A DNA stretch of 64,000 nt from Peronospora farinosa (Eukaryota > Oomycota > Peronosporomycetes > Peronosporales > Peronosporaceae), in NCBI GenBank assembly GCA_947646735.1, contig CANTFK010000673.1:1-64000 (forward strand). The letters run 5' to 3'. A program made the position numbers and the translations under genes. Below, piece by piece: positions 10,226 through 21,720 of this stretch (position 1 is the first letter of the stretch; the number at the start of each line of letters is the position of its first letter). The notes below the pieces were generated by a model. The model saw only the letters and a list, made by a program, of their open reading frames with translations, did not search any database and was not told the origin of the DNA.

Positions 10226-12051
10226 TTGGGTAGGAGATCAAGTAGGTCAAGACGCGATCCTAGGAATGGATTTCATGGTCCCAGCTGGAATACGCCTGGA
10301 TTTAGCAGATGGAACACTTTGTTTGCCTGATGAGGTCAGGATACTTATGAATGGACGAAGACTCCCTTATCGGGCTACTATACAAGCGATCACAATTCCA
10401 GATCAATTTGTGGTGATTCCCGTGGGTACATCGACCGAAGTGAAGATCGGAGTTAGTCCTCCTAAAGCCACAAAAAAACTGGGTGAGGCGTGATCCGAAG
10501 TGGGTACCTACAGTAACTACGGGACCATGACAGATCAAGTATCTACAGCTGACTAATATCGGCGATCAAGAAGTGATTTTAAGTCATGGATCGCCATTAG
10601 GTTGGTTGATGGTCGCTGATATGATACCTCGGTCTCCAGGATATGTCTCGGTGGGATCGCGTCGGTATAACGAATGGCAGACATTAGCGTTCGAAGCGAC
10701 AACGGATCGAGAAGAAGAACTACCAGAAGAATTTACTGGATCGCTAGTGGATCATCCTTCATACCCTACGCCAAAGAGGATCTTAACACGTTCAAAGGAG
10801 GAAGCATAGAAAAGACCACGGAAACGGTGAAACTCGCGTTACGATCCAATGATGAACGTAGTACAATAAGTGACGTCGATGATGAAATTGTAGAAGATAA
10901 GAGGATCAAGGATGTACATCAACAATCAGCACGATCGCCGTTTATGATTAAAGTGATCAAAGGGACGCCAGAAGTCGATTAAATAAAGGATGCACCAGTC
11001 ATGGAAGCTCGCACCAACGAGGGACTCGATTCAGAATTTATTGATCACTATATAAATTTTTTTAATAATGATTATAGAGATCGCGATCCGACAATTATAG
11101 ATTGCGATCCAGCAATCATTGATTGTGTATATCGCGATCCAGCAATTATGAAAAGTGTTTCTGTGGATCGCGATCCTGCGATTATTGATGGTGTAAATCG
11201 CGACCCAGCTATTATGGAAAGTGCTTCTGTGGATCGCGATCCAGCAGTTATTGATGGTGTAAATCGCGATCCAGCAATTATGGAAAGTGTTTCTGTGGAT
11301 CGCGATCCAGCAGTTATTGATGGTGTAAATCGCGATCCAGCAATTATGGAAAGTGTTTCTGTGGATCGCGATCCTGCGATTATTGATGGTGTAAATCGCG
11401 ACCCAGCTATTATGGAAAGTGCTTCTGTGGATCGCGATCCAGCAATTATTGATGGTGTAGATCGCGATCCAGCAATTATGGAAAGTGTTTCTGTGGATCG
11501 CGATCCTGCGATTATTGATGGTGTAAATCGCGACCCAGCTATTATGGAAAGTGTTTCTATGGATCGCGATCTGGCAATTATCGATGTGTGCGTAAATCGC
11601 GATCCAGCAATTATGGAAAGTGTTTCTGTGGATCGCGATCCAGCAGTTATTGATGGTGTAAATCGCGATCCAGCAATTATGGAAAGTGTTTCTGTGGATC
11701 GCGATCCTGCGATTATTGATGTGTGTGTGGATCGCGATCCAGCAATAAAGAATCGCGATCCACAATCCGGAAAGATGGACAATGAGTTCGATGTGGAAAA
11801 CGAGGGAGAATTTTCGACGGAAAGTGAAGAGGTAAAGCTGGAGAGTCCAACATACTATCATGAATGTGGCGAGTTGCATGCCGAAGATGTAGATCAACAC
11901 ATGGCAGTTTTGCCAGAAATTGGTCCATCTACAGCCGAAGTCACAATTGATAATATACAAGTGGACGATCCGGGAGATACCCTAAGAAGGATTACGATAA
12001 CTGATTTGGAAGAGTCGTCATTTGCTTATCGGCAAAGGAAATGCCTTACCT
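10226..12051 (+). pseudogene. pol: pol of element A: protease C-terminus and acidic linker
   Basis: Homology to E pol restarts at WVGDQVGQDAILGMDFMVPA (protease C-terminal half) and is then broken by frameshifts near 10490 and 10800. From 11001 a 351-codon frame holds the linker between protease and RT, dominated by tandem VDRDPAIIDGVNRDPAIMES repeats. It continues through HECGELHAEDVDQHMAVLPE and stops matching at GNALP, where element C begins. The RT domain that should follow is absent, so no active polymerase can be made. Confidence 0.85.
11078..11760 (+). repeat. Tandem GATCGCGATCC repeat coding acidic DRDP units
   Basis: More than fifteen copies of a unit of about 33-36 bp, each built around GATCGCGATCC (Asp-Arg-Asp). 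Units alternate between GTAAATCGCGATCCAGC and GTGGATCGCGATCC forms. The two long minus-strand frames across it are shadows of the repeat. Confidence 0.9.
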
Positions 12052-12359
12052 TGTAATGGGTCTACCTATTACATAAGTAGTTATAGGATTAATACATAAT
12101 TACATAAGTAGTATCCAATAAGCGGATACTGCGCGTCATTTTATTGTTGGTTTATTATTGGGGTGCCAGACCCAATAATTAGCCAATAATAAATTGACTT
12201 CCATATTGAGTGGTTCCCATGAGCTAGGGAACATATTCACACTTGCTGCGAATCAAAACTAAAACAAAAATAAAACAGAGTTATATTTACGAGTTAATTA
12301 TGAGCGCTTCCTCAACGCCCTTTTAGTGTAAGACGGTAACGGGTCCTTAGCCCGTTACA
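12052..12359 (+). mobile_element. 5' LTR of element C (308 bp)
   Basis: The LTR opens TGTAATGGG and closes CCCGTTACA, imperfect inverted termini. Inside are several short inverted repeats: AGTATCC/GGATACT at 12110-12130, GTTCCC/GGGAAC near 12213, and GTAACGGG/CCCGTTAC at 12336-12358. It is followed after two bases by TGGTAGCACTTCG at 12362, which fits a primer-binding site. It is related by its termini to the LTR at 62032-62488. Confidence 0.8.
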
Positions 12360-12400
12360 CCTGGTAGCACTTCGTAATCCTTCCAATGACCAGATTCGAG

Positions 12401-13426
12401 ATGAACATGGGCGAGTCTTCGGTGGCTCCAGCGGTCTCGCTGGAGCATTCTGATTTTCCACATCTCACCTCGGTAGAGTGGCAGGCACTACATCGCCTCG
12501 CGGCGGTGTCTGGTGAAACTATTGTGACGTCGCTGCTGAGCACAGCGACGCCTGATGATTAACGTGCCGCCATCCAAGACTTTATGGTGCGCGAGCTTGC
12601 CGAAGCGAATCGGCGAGTATTGACTCCCTCGCGCACTTCGCACCATGACGCTATCAAGATGGAGACGTCAACGTACTCCGGTGATGGTCCGGATCTTCTC
12701 CCCCTCAATCGCTGGTTTCGCGAGGTGGATATTGCAATAGCATCAAGATTAATTGACGCTCCGACGGCCAAGGTCAATTTCCTGTTGTCTCGTCTTGCCG
12801 GCAAAGCCAAGGAATGGGCTCTCGGAAAGCTCGTCGTAGGTGAGTCGGCGTTTCCTACGCTGAACGATATCCAGCGTGACTTACGACTGGCTTTCGAGCC
12901 TCCTCAAGATGAATCTCGCTTGCGTGCAGATTTCTTCTCACTCCGACAGGGCAAGCTGTCGATGTGTGAAAACGTGCAGAAGACACGTCATCTTGCTTCG
13001 TGCATTACCACGCAGCCGATTGACATGGCTTCACAAGTCCATGTCTTTATTTTTGGTATGCAAGAGGGCATGACGCATTACTGCCTCACACGTGCTGAGC
13101 CAAAGTCCCTCGAGGAGGAATTTCCCCTCGCGCTTCGTGAAGATTACACTGTCGCGTCGTCGTACCTGCACGCAGAGTCACAACATTCCCGGACGTCTGG
13201 CCCAGAGCCAATGGAAATTGATGCAATTGAGTCCTCTCGTGGTCGCGGCAAATCATTAAGCCGCGACATTCGCAATCCTAACACGATGAAGTGTTTTCGC
13301 TGTGGTAAAACAGGTCATCGTGCGGCTGTCTGTCGTGCACCTGCGACGGTGACGATGAACACAGCTGTCTCACGAGGAGACGCTGTGTCGTCGGCGGTCC
13401 CGCCAAAAACCGAGCGGTTCCAGTAG
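12401..13426 (+). pseudogene. gag: gag of element C (one nonsense codon)
   Basis: Gag of the classical oomycete/fungal gypsy type. ATG at 12401 opens MNMGESSVAPAVSLEHSDFP; an in-frame TAA at 12560-12562 (codon 54) interrupts it, and the rest (from about 12563) is open to 13426. The capsid-like core includes [20 protein letters not shown] and [10 protein letters not shown]. One zinc knuckle, [14 protein letters not shown], is present near the C-terminus. Several coding segments form short hairpins, for example GCTCCAGCG/CGCTGGAGC at 12425-12446. Pol follows almost directly in another phase. Confidence 0.85.
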
Positions 13427-13428
13427 GC

Positions 13429-16400
13429 GTGGGGCGCCCTACTGGCATAAATGGAGCCCCGAGTACTCAGGTGGCAGATCGGGCTCCTAGCCCCAAAGTG
13501 ATTCATACCCACTTCAATGCCACCACCATGCGCGATGATTCGAGACTGATTATTATCAGTCTCATCGTCGCTGGAGTGAAGCGACCACTTCGAGCGTTGT
13601 TGGATTCTGGCGCTTCCAACAACTTTTTTCGTGCATCCTGTTTGTCCCTTCTCCCGTCGACTGTCACGGTTCGAGAAGGTCCAGGTCAAACTTGCCGATG
13701 GACAACCAAAACGTGTCCCGCGTAAAACAGTGGTTTTACCGTACACTTTCGACGGTTTCCAGAGCAACGACGAATTTTTGGTGTACGAGATGAACTATGC
13801 ATTTGATTGCATACTTGGGATACCGTGGCTGTCACGGTATCAGCCGAAGATAGATTGGCTATCTCGGTCTGTCAAACGACGAAGCGGTTATGACGTCAGT
13901 GAAGTGTTTACTCATTTGTTGGTCGCTTCATCCGATTAGCCTCACGTCAGGGTCGTGAACGAACTCGCCACAACTAGTAGTCAATACAGAGAGAGCGATG
14001 CCCTCTGTGCGCAGTATGTTCCGTTACACTGACGGAGCCACAGAACGAAGCGGTCGAACAGCGGTTCCCGCATACACAGACATCGGTCGAACAGGGGTTC
14101 CGATGCACAACGAGGCGGTCGAACAGCGACACAGACATCGGTCGAACAGGGATTCCCGATTCGCAACGAGGCGGTTAAACAGCGGTTCCCGCACACACAG
14201 ACATAGGTCGAACAGGGGTTCCCGATTCTCAACGAGGCGGTCGATCAGGGGCTCCCGCATACAAGCACATCAGACGAGCAGCGGCTCCCGATCAATTTCG
14301 CGGCGGTTGAGCAGGGGCTCCCGCGTACAAGTACATCGGACGAGCAGAGGCTCCCGATAAATATCGAGGCGGTCGAGCAGGGGCTCCCGCAAACAGGTGC
14401 AGCGGTCGACGACGAGCTCCCGCTTTTGATTGACGAGAATGGGCGGACTACGGTTCCGCATGAGACCGACGTGGTGGAGACAGAGCTCCCACGTTAAGAG
14501 GGGGGTACATCATACTCTTGTGATAGCGACGTGCCAGTCTCGAGCAGGGGCTCGAAAAGCAAGAGAAAACGCAAGAAAGGAGCACGCCGATCACCGAGAC
14601 GACGAAATTCACGTCAACATGCTGATGCATTTGATTTCGTAGTGACGGAATCCGTATGCGCGCTTGAATATGTGGAGGGATCCCCACATCGTGGCCGCTA
14701 CATTGAGGTAGCGAGTCCACCGTGCACTGCTGCAGATATCACATCTCTTCCAGACCTTGCATGGAAAAGCTTCCTTCATGACCTCAAGGCTGGCGACATC
14801 GAGCAAGTGTGCATCGTTTCAGCCACCGAAGCAGCCAGTAAAGAAGTTCTGGAGGCTCGCCCGAAGAGCGCCGAGCCTATATCAGCGCGCGAAGAACGCT
14901 TCGTGGCACCGTCTTGGGATGCTCTTCGTGCTTCGGGCAACCCTGTATACAATATCGCCCGTGAGTACGCCGATATTTTTCCGGAGAAAATTCCAGCTGA
15001 GCCTCCGGCGGATCGTGGTGTGCGGCACGAGATAGATCTCGTTTCAGGATCAAAATATTGCGTGACACGGCAGTGGCCGTTACCGCGCGACCAAGTCACC
15101 GCTATTGATGAATTTTTCGAGGGGCGCCGCAAGGCTGGCCATGTCCGCGAGAGTATCTCGCCACATTCGAGTCCGACTTTCTGTGTAAAGAAGCCACCAG
15201 CGGTTGGCGCATTGTGCACGCCTTCAACAAGCTGAATGACGCCACGATACCGGCTCAAACGCCTATCCCTCGAAAAGACATGGTATTAAATACCATGTCC
15301 GGGAGCGAGATCTACAGCGCCATAGATCTGACAGACGGTTTCTATCAAATCGTCATGAGGGACAGTGACATTCCGTTCACTGCGGTCAGCACTCAAAGCG
15401 GGATGCTTTGAGATTGGTTAGTCATGCCACAAGGTCTTAAGAATGCTCCAGCTACGTTCAATCGGATGGTGACACAAGTTATCCGCCCACTTCGCGACTT
15501 TGCACCGAGCTACTTTGACGACATTTTTGTTCACAGCCGCGCTGAGCAAAAGCTCAGCGCTACGTAGGTACACCTCCGACACTTGAAGAAGGTGTTTCAA
15601 GTTATGCGCGAGAATAAATTGTATGCGAATTTGAAGAAATGTGTCTTCTGCGCTCCCGAGATTCCAGTACTCGGTTGCTACGTCAGCAAGGAAGGTGTCC
15701 GCGCTGATCCTGAGAAGATCTCATCGATCTGTCCTGGCCAACGCCCAGGAACCAAACTGAATTACGTCAATGGATCGGTCTGGCGAATTACTTGCATAAG
15801 TATACGAAGAACTATGCTGAGCTAATTCAGCCATTATCGACTTTGCTCAAGAAAGATGCAGTATGGTTATGGACGGCAGAACATCAATCTGCCTTCGACT
15901 CCGTAAAGAAGAGCTTGTCCGAGGCACCGGTGCTGATGTTACCTGATGACTCTAAGCCATTCCACGTCGTGTGTGACGCGAGCAATTTCGCTATAGGATG
16001 TGCCCTCATGCAATTTGATGACGAGGGTCGAGAGCGTGTCGTGAGTTTTCAATCACGACAGATGAAACCTGCCGAGAAAAATTATCCGGTACACGACAAG
16101 GAACTTTTGGCTATGCGTTACGCGCTAATCAAGTTTAGAGTATATTTGCTCGGTGAAAAGGTTTTTTCTATCTACACAGATCACGCATCATTGCGAACCG
16201 CCGTCAAGAGTCCTCACTTGTCCCAGCGTATGGCACGGTGGTTGTCATTTTTTGCCGAGTATAATTTTGTGGTGCATTACAAGCCTGGCAAGAATAACAA
16301 CCTCGCTGACGCGCTTTCTCGTCGTCCTGATTACGATCCTCGACGTGATATGGGTCATCAAACAGACAATGTTGATGACGACGAAGATATTTGTGTGTGT

Positions 16401-18213
16401 TGTATTGAGCTGGGACTCAATGCGATGATTTCGACCCCCGTGCTTTCGATCCGAACTTAGATCGCTGAATCCTACGCGAATGATTACCTCTATGCAGTAA
16501 TTATCAACTATCTCAGGGACCCGAGCGAAAAATTACTCGCGAAGTTGACGAAACCAACACGCGACAACATCAAGCGTTACGCGCTTGACGGTCCGTTGCT
16601 GACGTACACGATGGACGTCTTTCATTCCCCGCGTGTCGTCATCCCTGCTGATGACGACCTTCGAGCCCGATTGGTTCATGAATTTCACGACAGCCCAGCT
16701 GGCGGACACCTGGGTCGCGAAAAGACGTTTGCAGCTATTTCTCGCGTATTCTTCTGGCCGCGAATGTATAAATACATCCAGAAATGGGTGCGCTCCTGTG
16801 AAACCTGTCAGCGTGTGAAGCCCGCGCCGTCTTCACAAGACCCATTGCGTCCGCTTCCGATTGCTACGGAAGCCTGGCGCTCAGTCAGCATGGATTTTAT
16901 CTTTGACCTTCCACCGGATAAACAGAAACGCACGGGTGTATTGGTTCTAGTGGATCGATTCAGCAAAATGGTGCATTTTGCTCCGGTCTCCGCCAACATT
17001 ACGGCGGAGACGACAGCGAAGATCTTCATTGATCTTATCTTTAGGCATCACGGCTTGCCAGAATCTATTGTTTCGGACCGTGACCCGCGTTTCACTTCGG
17101 CTCTCTAGGCCGAATTATTCCAGCTATTAGGCACGCGGTTGCTTATGTCTACGGCGGCCCATCCAGAGACGGATGGGCAAACCGAGCGTGTGAACAGAGT
17201 GCTCGAAGATGTCTTGCGCAGTTATGCAACATCGTTCTCTTCATGGAGTTCATTTCTTCCACTTGCAGAGCTTGCAATCAACAATGCTGTCCATGCGTCA
17301 ACCGTGTTGACGCCCTTTTTCGTTAACAACGCGAGGCATCCTCGCGTTCCGGCGCTGCTTGCTCTCTCAGCTTCAGAACACCCTGTCTCCAAGCTTGGTG
17401 GGGGAGTATCTACGGATGGAATTGCGCCGAAACTATTGATGATTAATTACGATGCGCATAAGGTTGCTGCCAATGCACCCAAGACTGGTAACTTTGTGGC
17501 CAACGGCATATCGACTCCTGACGCGTTGCCTTCCATCGCGCCTCCCGTTGCCAATTTTGCTCCAAAAGAATGCTTCGCCTGTAAGTTTGGCTGCAGTAAC
17601 CGAATTTCTGCTATTACGACAAGGAATTACGCGTTTTGTGAGTGATGCATTACAAGAGGCAGTAGACAAGCAAAAGGAGAATGCAGACAGAAGAGGTCGA
17701 AAGAATATGTTAATATTTCGAGAAGGTGACAGAGTATTGTTATCAACAAGTGGATTACCGAACACCTCAGTGACGAATTTGGGTGCTAATAAGTTAGCGC
17801 CAAGATATATTGGCCCTTTTCGGGTTGTTAAGGTGCATGGTGACGCTTACACGCTAGACATACCTACATCTATGCGTTTGCACCCGACGTTCTACGTCGG
17901 GCGCCTCAAGGCTTACCTGCCGGCGGATCTCTCTTCGAATCTTCCCCGCTCTTCTGTTCCGTCTCAATATACGACATCTCTTGACGGCGACGTTGACGAC
18001 GACTGGGACCAAGTCCTGCCCGAACGCGTGCAGACTCGATCTGCTGGGGTCCTCCGAACGCAGTCGTCTCAAGTTGACGTAGGCGCTCAACCAGTACCAG
18101 CTGCTCACGTCGAGTCCGCTCAGCAGCCTCAGTCGCAGCATCCGCACGAACTTGAGCTCTCTCATCCATCTCGCGAGCATCAAGTAGAGTATTCTTCGAT
18201 TCCTCGGCTTCAG
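13429..18213 (+). pseudogene. pol: pol of element C (protease, RT, RNase H, integrase)
   Basis: Domains in order: protease with LLDSGASNNFF (about 13590) and LGIPWL; an expanded linker (about 14040-14420); RT with the first catalytic Asp in AIDLTDGFYQIVMRDS (15320-15360), MPQGLKNAPATFNR and YFDDIF (about 15510); RNase H with CDASNFAIG, HDKELLAMRYAL and YTDHASL (15970-16190); integrase with the zinc-binding H/H/C/C (HEFHDSPAGGHLG, CETC), and core Asp, Asp and Glu (MDFIFDLP, SDRDPRFTS, DGQTERVNR); and a GPY/F-like tail (YIGPFRVVKVHGDAYTLD). Stops at about 15410, 15565, 16458 and 17107 and frameshifts near 13700, 15200, 15750 and 17600 make it inactive. Confidence 0.9.
14040..14420 (+). repeat. 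Degenerate 60-66-bp repeats in the protease-RT linker of C
   Basis: Six or so imperfect units of the form GAGGCGGTCGAACAGGGG..CCCG. In the coding phase they read VEQGLP..TSTSDEQRLPINIEA, an acidic and Gln-rich linker. The Arg-rich and Cys-rich frames in other phases are shadows. Confidence 0.75.
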
Positions 18214-19947
18214 CTAGGTAGGAACGCCGCATTATTATCGACTTGTACATTAGAGATTAAGAAATGTGAGAAAGGAGAGGACGAAATACTTGGAGCTTTG
18301 GCAGCAAGTATAACGCCCCGTGAAGAAGTCGATGAGGTACTAATTGCGATCGCTCCCCGGAAACAGCCAAGAAGGACTATAAGTATGCCTCCTCCTACGG
18401 TAGGAAAGAAGGAAAGTCTTTTGGTCGTCAGTTTCGATGGATCGGCACGAGTAAACGTAATGGCGGAGATTACAGTGCTATCGTATGGCAATTACCAAAG
18501 TTGACAGTTTTGGAGGCAGTTTCTAAACATTTAACGGACCTAATAGTAAATGAAGCAGAATGTTGCTGGGTTTTGAATTACTCGCAAACCAGAACTGGGG
18601 ACGAGTCATAGTTTGTGGAAATTCAATTTGATGATACGACAAATGCGTGGTGAGATTGATTGTAAGGCACCAGGTCTGCAATTATTGCGACATAAAGCGT
18701 TGGAGAAATTGCGGTCGTGGCCTGCTCATGAGTTTCTACATATCAAACGCGATTGGAATCAGAGCGCAGATCGATTAGCTAGTATCGCATTGCAACGAGA
18801 AGAGGGGGCGAGTGTGATTACGGATGAGGATCGTCGAGATTTAATTACGCTGAATCGGTTAGATAAATTGCTGAAGCCTCAAGAGACCAAGTCAGTGGTT
18901 AAAGTAGGGACGATCACTCGATCATCACGAAGAAAACGTCGACAACCACAGATTTTGCAGGAAGAAATGGTTCAGCAGATGAGAAGGGATAACATACTGC
19001 GTGCCCAAGACGAAGAACGCTGGATCGCTAATCTGAAGACATATTTGGTTGGTGACATCTCGACATTGACGATCGTGAAGCGAAACCATGTGCCAAGACT
19101 GCTAATGACTATAAAGTGGATGAAGATAATTTGTAATAAACATTGTTCTGCAACCACAATGAAAACCGAAGACAAAGATGAGATCGCTCATCTGGTGGTA
19201 CATGAAAATCTGCAGGACAATTTCTTGCATCATTATCGTGATAGCTTGGTAGGGGGACACCATGGAATTGGAATTACCTACTAATTAATTAGAGCATATT
19301 TTCCCTGGAGAGGTCTATATCGAAGTGTACAGCGCTATGTGAACTTGTGTACGAATTGTGAAACTGGAAAGGGACGCCCCGTAATTGATGAAGAATCATT
19401 GGGGAGTTTACAGGCTACCTATTCTTTCCAAATTATCGCCATGGATCATATCCCGTCTCTGCTCACATCGTTTATAGGAAATACCGAGTTGCCTATCTGG
19501 GTGGATTTATTTTCTGGCTACGTGATCGCCAAAGCAAGTTCGTCGCGAACAGCCTAAACTATCGCTGAAAATTATGAAGAGTGTGTCTTCCGTCGTTTTG
19601 GTGCTAGTGAAGCAATACGTCATGACCGAGAGCCTGATTTTATGTCGGATTTTTTTCGTGTGTTTAACCGAACTATTGAACATCGTTGCCCTTTGCTTTT
19701 TTTAAAAAAAAGGAAAGGGCAACGATGGCATGTCGACCTCAAGCAAATGGAACTGCTGAGCGTATAGTGCAAATTCTTACTCGTGCATTAAAGATGTATT
19801 TCTCTGACGTTAAGCAGCAAGGTTGGGACGAGTATTCCGAGCGTTTAACTTTTGCGATCAATACCGCCCAAGAACGGGTGCGTGGCGACACGCCATTTTT
19901 CTTGATTCATGGATGGGACACGCGATCTACGTTGGAAGCCAGGGAGT
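18214..19947 (+). pseudogene. pol: pol C-terminal part of element A (aRNH and integrase)
   Basis: Homology to E pol resumes at NAALLSTCTLEIKKCEKGED. The aRNH segment SFDGSAR is followed by frameshifts, then LMIRQMRGEIDCKAPGLQLL and RDWNQSADRLAS. The integrase is recognisable by its zinc-binding CTNCETGKGRP, AMDHIPSL, the DLFSGYVIAKA core and PQANGTAERIVQ. There are stops at about 19284 and 19556 and an inserted hairpin at 19681-19727. It ends at GWDTRSTLEA, where the B' LTR begins, so the integrase C-terminus and chromodomain are missing. Confidence 0.85.
19681..19727. repeat. 47-bp snap-back palindrome inside integrase
   Basis: The arm CATCGTTGCCCTTTGCTTTT is followed by T/A tract and then the near-reverse complement ending AAAGGGCAACGATG. 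The intact E sequence has only the right-hand arm. So the left arm is an inverted copy of the neighbouring 20 or so bases, added in this element. Confidence 0.85.
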
Positions 19948-21201
19948 TGTAATAAAGCGATAGGATAATTTGACAGGGATCGATCAAAAAATATCGTCGA
20001 TCCACAATCCCGCGCTCTGATTGTCCACTTAGACATGCGAGATGGTTGGAAGAGGGATTAACGGTGTCAAGAACACAGAAGAATATGGATTGAAAGAGTT
20101 TTGGGTGTGGACCACACACCACAGTCGCGATCTAAGAGGATCGGATCGACGAATCAGATGAGGATCGAATCGTAACGTCGATCCAGAAAGTGGATCGCAA
20201 AGTGTAACCAATAACAGATCAGTCCGTATCCTCGGTCCAGAAAGTGGATCACAAAGGGTAATTAGTCATCTGGATCGACGGATCGACAAATTCGGATCGA
20301 CAAGGTTGGACCGACAAATCGACAAATCCGTATCGACAGATCGACAAATCTGAATCGACAGATCGACAAATCTGAATCGACAGATCGACAAATCCGGATC
20401 GACGGATCGACAAATTTGGATCGACAAATTCGGATCGACGGATCGACAAATTCGGATCGACAAATTCGGATCATCGGATCGACAAATAAGGATCGACAGA
20501 TCGACAAATAAGGATCGACAGATCACTTCGGTATTTGAAGTGGACCACATAACGAGTCCTGATTTATTTCTAAGAAGGCGACACGCGACAGTAGATCCTG
20601 GGCTACAGATAGGCAGCATCGTAGGTATTAGTATTTGATTGGTTACCTTTAATTAGAGTTATTTTTACTTCTAACTACGCACGCAGACTTCTCTTCCGGG
20701 TGGGAAAATTTTTGGCCCCCGACGATCAAGAACTTCTGCCACCAGTACCTACAAGTAATATTTCTGGATTGTTTGGCCAGGGATTACAAGACCTCTCACA
20801 AACAAACTTCGCCTGCGATTGGACGCAGTATAACGTAAAGGACAAGGCACAAGATCGCGAGACGGCTCAAGTGGTCAGAAGGTCAAGTGTATCAAGTGGA
20901 TCAAGTATCTACATTTTGGACAAGGCGATCTAAAAAGAGATCAGGGCGACTCACATAGAGTGCCCAAGTAACTTTTCGATCGCGTGAAGATTTCCGTGCG
21001 ATCGAACCCCAACCAATCCCAACCACGGTCAAGTTTAGCATCCACCGAGAAGAGTGCTACCCACCCTAACGACGGGTACACAAAGGTGAGGAAGAAATTG
21101 CTATACACGGAAACGGATTACCCCCTCCGATAGTCGGTTGTCCGGGCGCCAGTGGAGAGTCAGGGTCACATCAGAAATTTTGTGAACCCCACTCCACCTC
21201 G
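19948..21201 (+). mobile_element. 5' LTR of element B' inserted in integrase of A
   Basis: The LTR opens TGTAATAAAGCG and ends ..CCACTCCACCTCG; the degenerate primer-binding site TTGTGCGCGTGCCCGG follows from 21203. The core block TCTTCCGGG..TTGGCCCCCGACG lies at 20692-20724. The first 700 bp differ noticeably from the left-arm LTR; the last 550 bp are almost identical to it. No target duplication is visible. Confidence 0.8.
20256..20530. repeat. GGATCGACAAATTC minisatellite in LTR
   Basis: About nineteen tandem 14-bp and shorter units (GGATCGACAAATTC, GGATCGACAGATCGAC). It is the same repeat tract as 6735-6905 read on the other strand but with a different unit consensus and length. Confidence 0.9.
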
Positions 21202-21720
21202 ATTGTGCGCGTGCCCGGATCTTCTGGTGACTCGGGATTTCACCGTGAGTCCTTAAGAGAAGATGCCACAATCAAGACTGAATCTGGGATTGAATCGTCA
21301 GAGGGAAAGGGGTCGCCGCAGATGCATGAAAGTTAAAGATCCCAATATTGTAAGCGTTTTGGGAGGGGCGCAGATATTTTAAAATCAAAAAGGAAGACCA
21401 AGAGATTGATCTGGAAGAAAAACCTCTACCCCCTCCCCAAGTCCCTTCGGGGACCCCTGCGTATCACGTTGCAACACGATTCGCAAGATGGAAATCTTTC
21501 AGGTAAAACTAAGAGAATTATTTTCTAAATGACTTCTGCAAAACCCGAATTGAAAGAGTTGAAGAATTCACAGCTGCAGATGATGGCGTTACGATCAGAT
21601 CGCGATATTCGGACGAAGAAATTGGAAAATCGTATGGGTCAAGGAACAAAAAAGGAATATTCTAGCGTCCAAGAAAAGGAGTCGCCTGATTAAGGATAGA
21701 TAATCGACATATCGACGAAC
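21202..21720 (+). other. Element B' leader with short ORF at 21529-21693
   Basis: It begins with the primer-binding site and the conserved GGATCTTCTGGTGACTCGGG block, then a low-information region with GAAGAAAAACCT, the DNA counterpart of the Gag EEKP motif. The 54-codon frame MTSAKPELKELK... (21529-21693) is the mirror copy of 5569-5733. The gag frame starts at 21721. I see no other gene in it. Confidence 0.6.

Larger units (their letters stand above)
12052..18213 (+). mobile_element. Element C: decayed classical Ty3/gypsy element nested in A
   Basis: A 5' LTR, primer-binding site, gag and pol are in order, but there is no 3' LTR. The left edge is at the GNALP codons of A pol; on the right, A pol resumes about 530 codons further on (LGR/RWAALLST region), so insertion was accompanied by, or followed by, deletion. 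The pol has one ordinary RNase H with DAS, DKE and TDH motifs and no aRNH, unlike families 1 and 2. Gag and pol carry several nonsense codons and frameshifts. Confidence 0.85.
7172..19947 (+). mobile_element. Element A: decayed family-1 Ty3/gypsy element, broken by nested insertions
   Basis: Plus-strand remains of a chromodomain Ty3/gypsy element of the same family as E. In order: leader tail (7172-7285), gag (7286-9201), frameshift site (9192-9243), start of pol, copia remnant (9521-10225), protease tail and linker (10226-12051), element C (12052-18213), and aRNH-to-integrase (18214-19947). The 5' LTR is replaced by element B; the integrase is cut by the B' LTR at 19948. The RT region was lost where C sits. 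The C-terminal chromodomain, any accessory ORF and the 3' LTR are not present. Confidence 0.85.

Noticed and set aside
11031..11960. 309- and 236-codon minus-strand frames over element A
   Set aside because: Shadows of the DRDPAI repeat; the plus phase is the one collinear with pol.
12401..18213. C-to-T (RIP-like) origin of stops in element C
   Set aside because: Only two of the stops (about 15411 and 17107) can be assigned an ancestral codon with some confidence; the set is too small, and H has transversion-derived stops.
17906..18250. 114-codon minus-strand coiled-coil-like frame
   Set aside because: It overlaps the pol C-terminus of element C and the junction with A in the opposite phase; no homology to the accessory proteins of E or H was seen.
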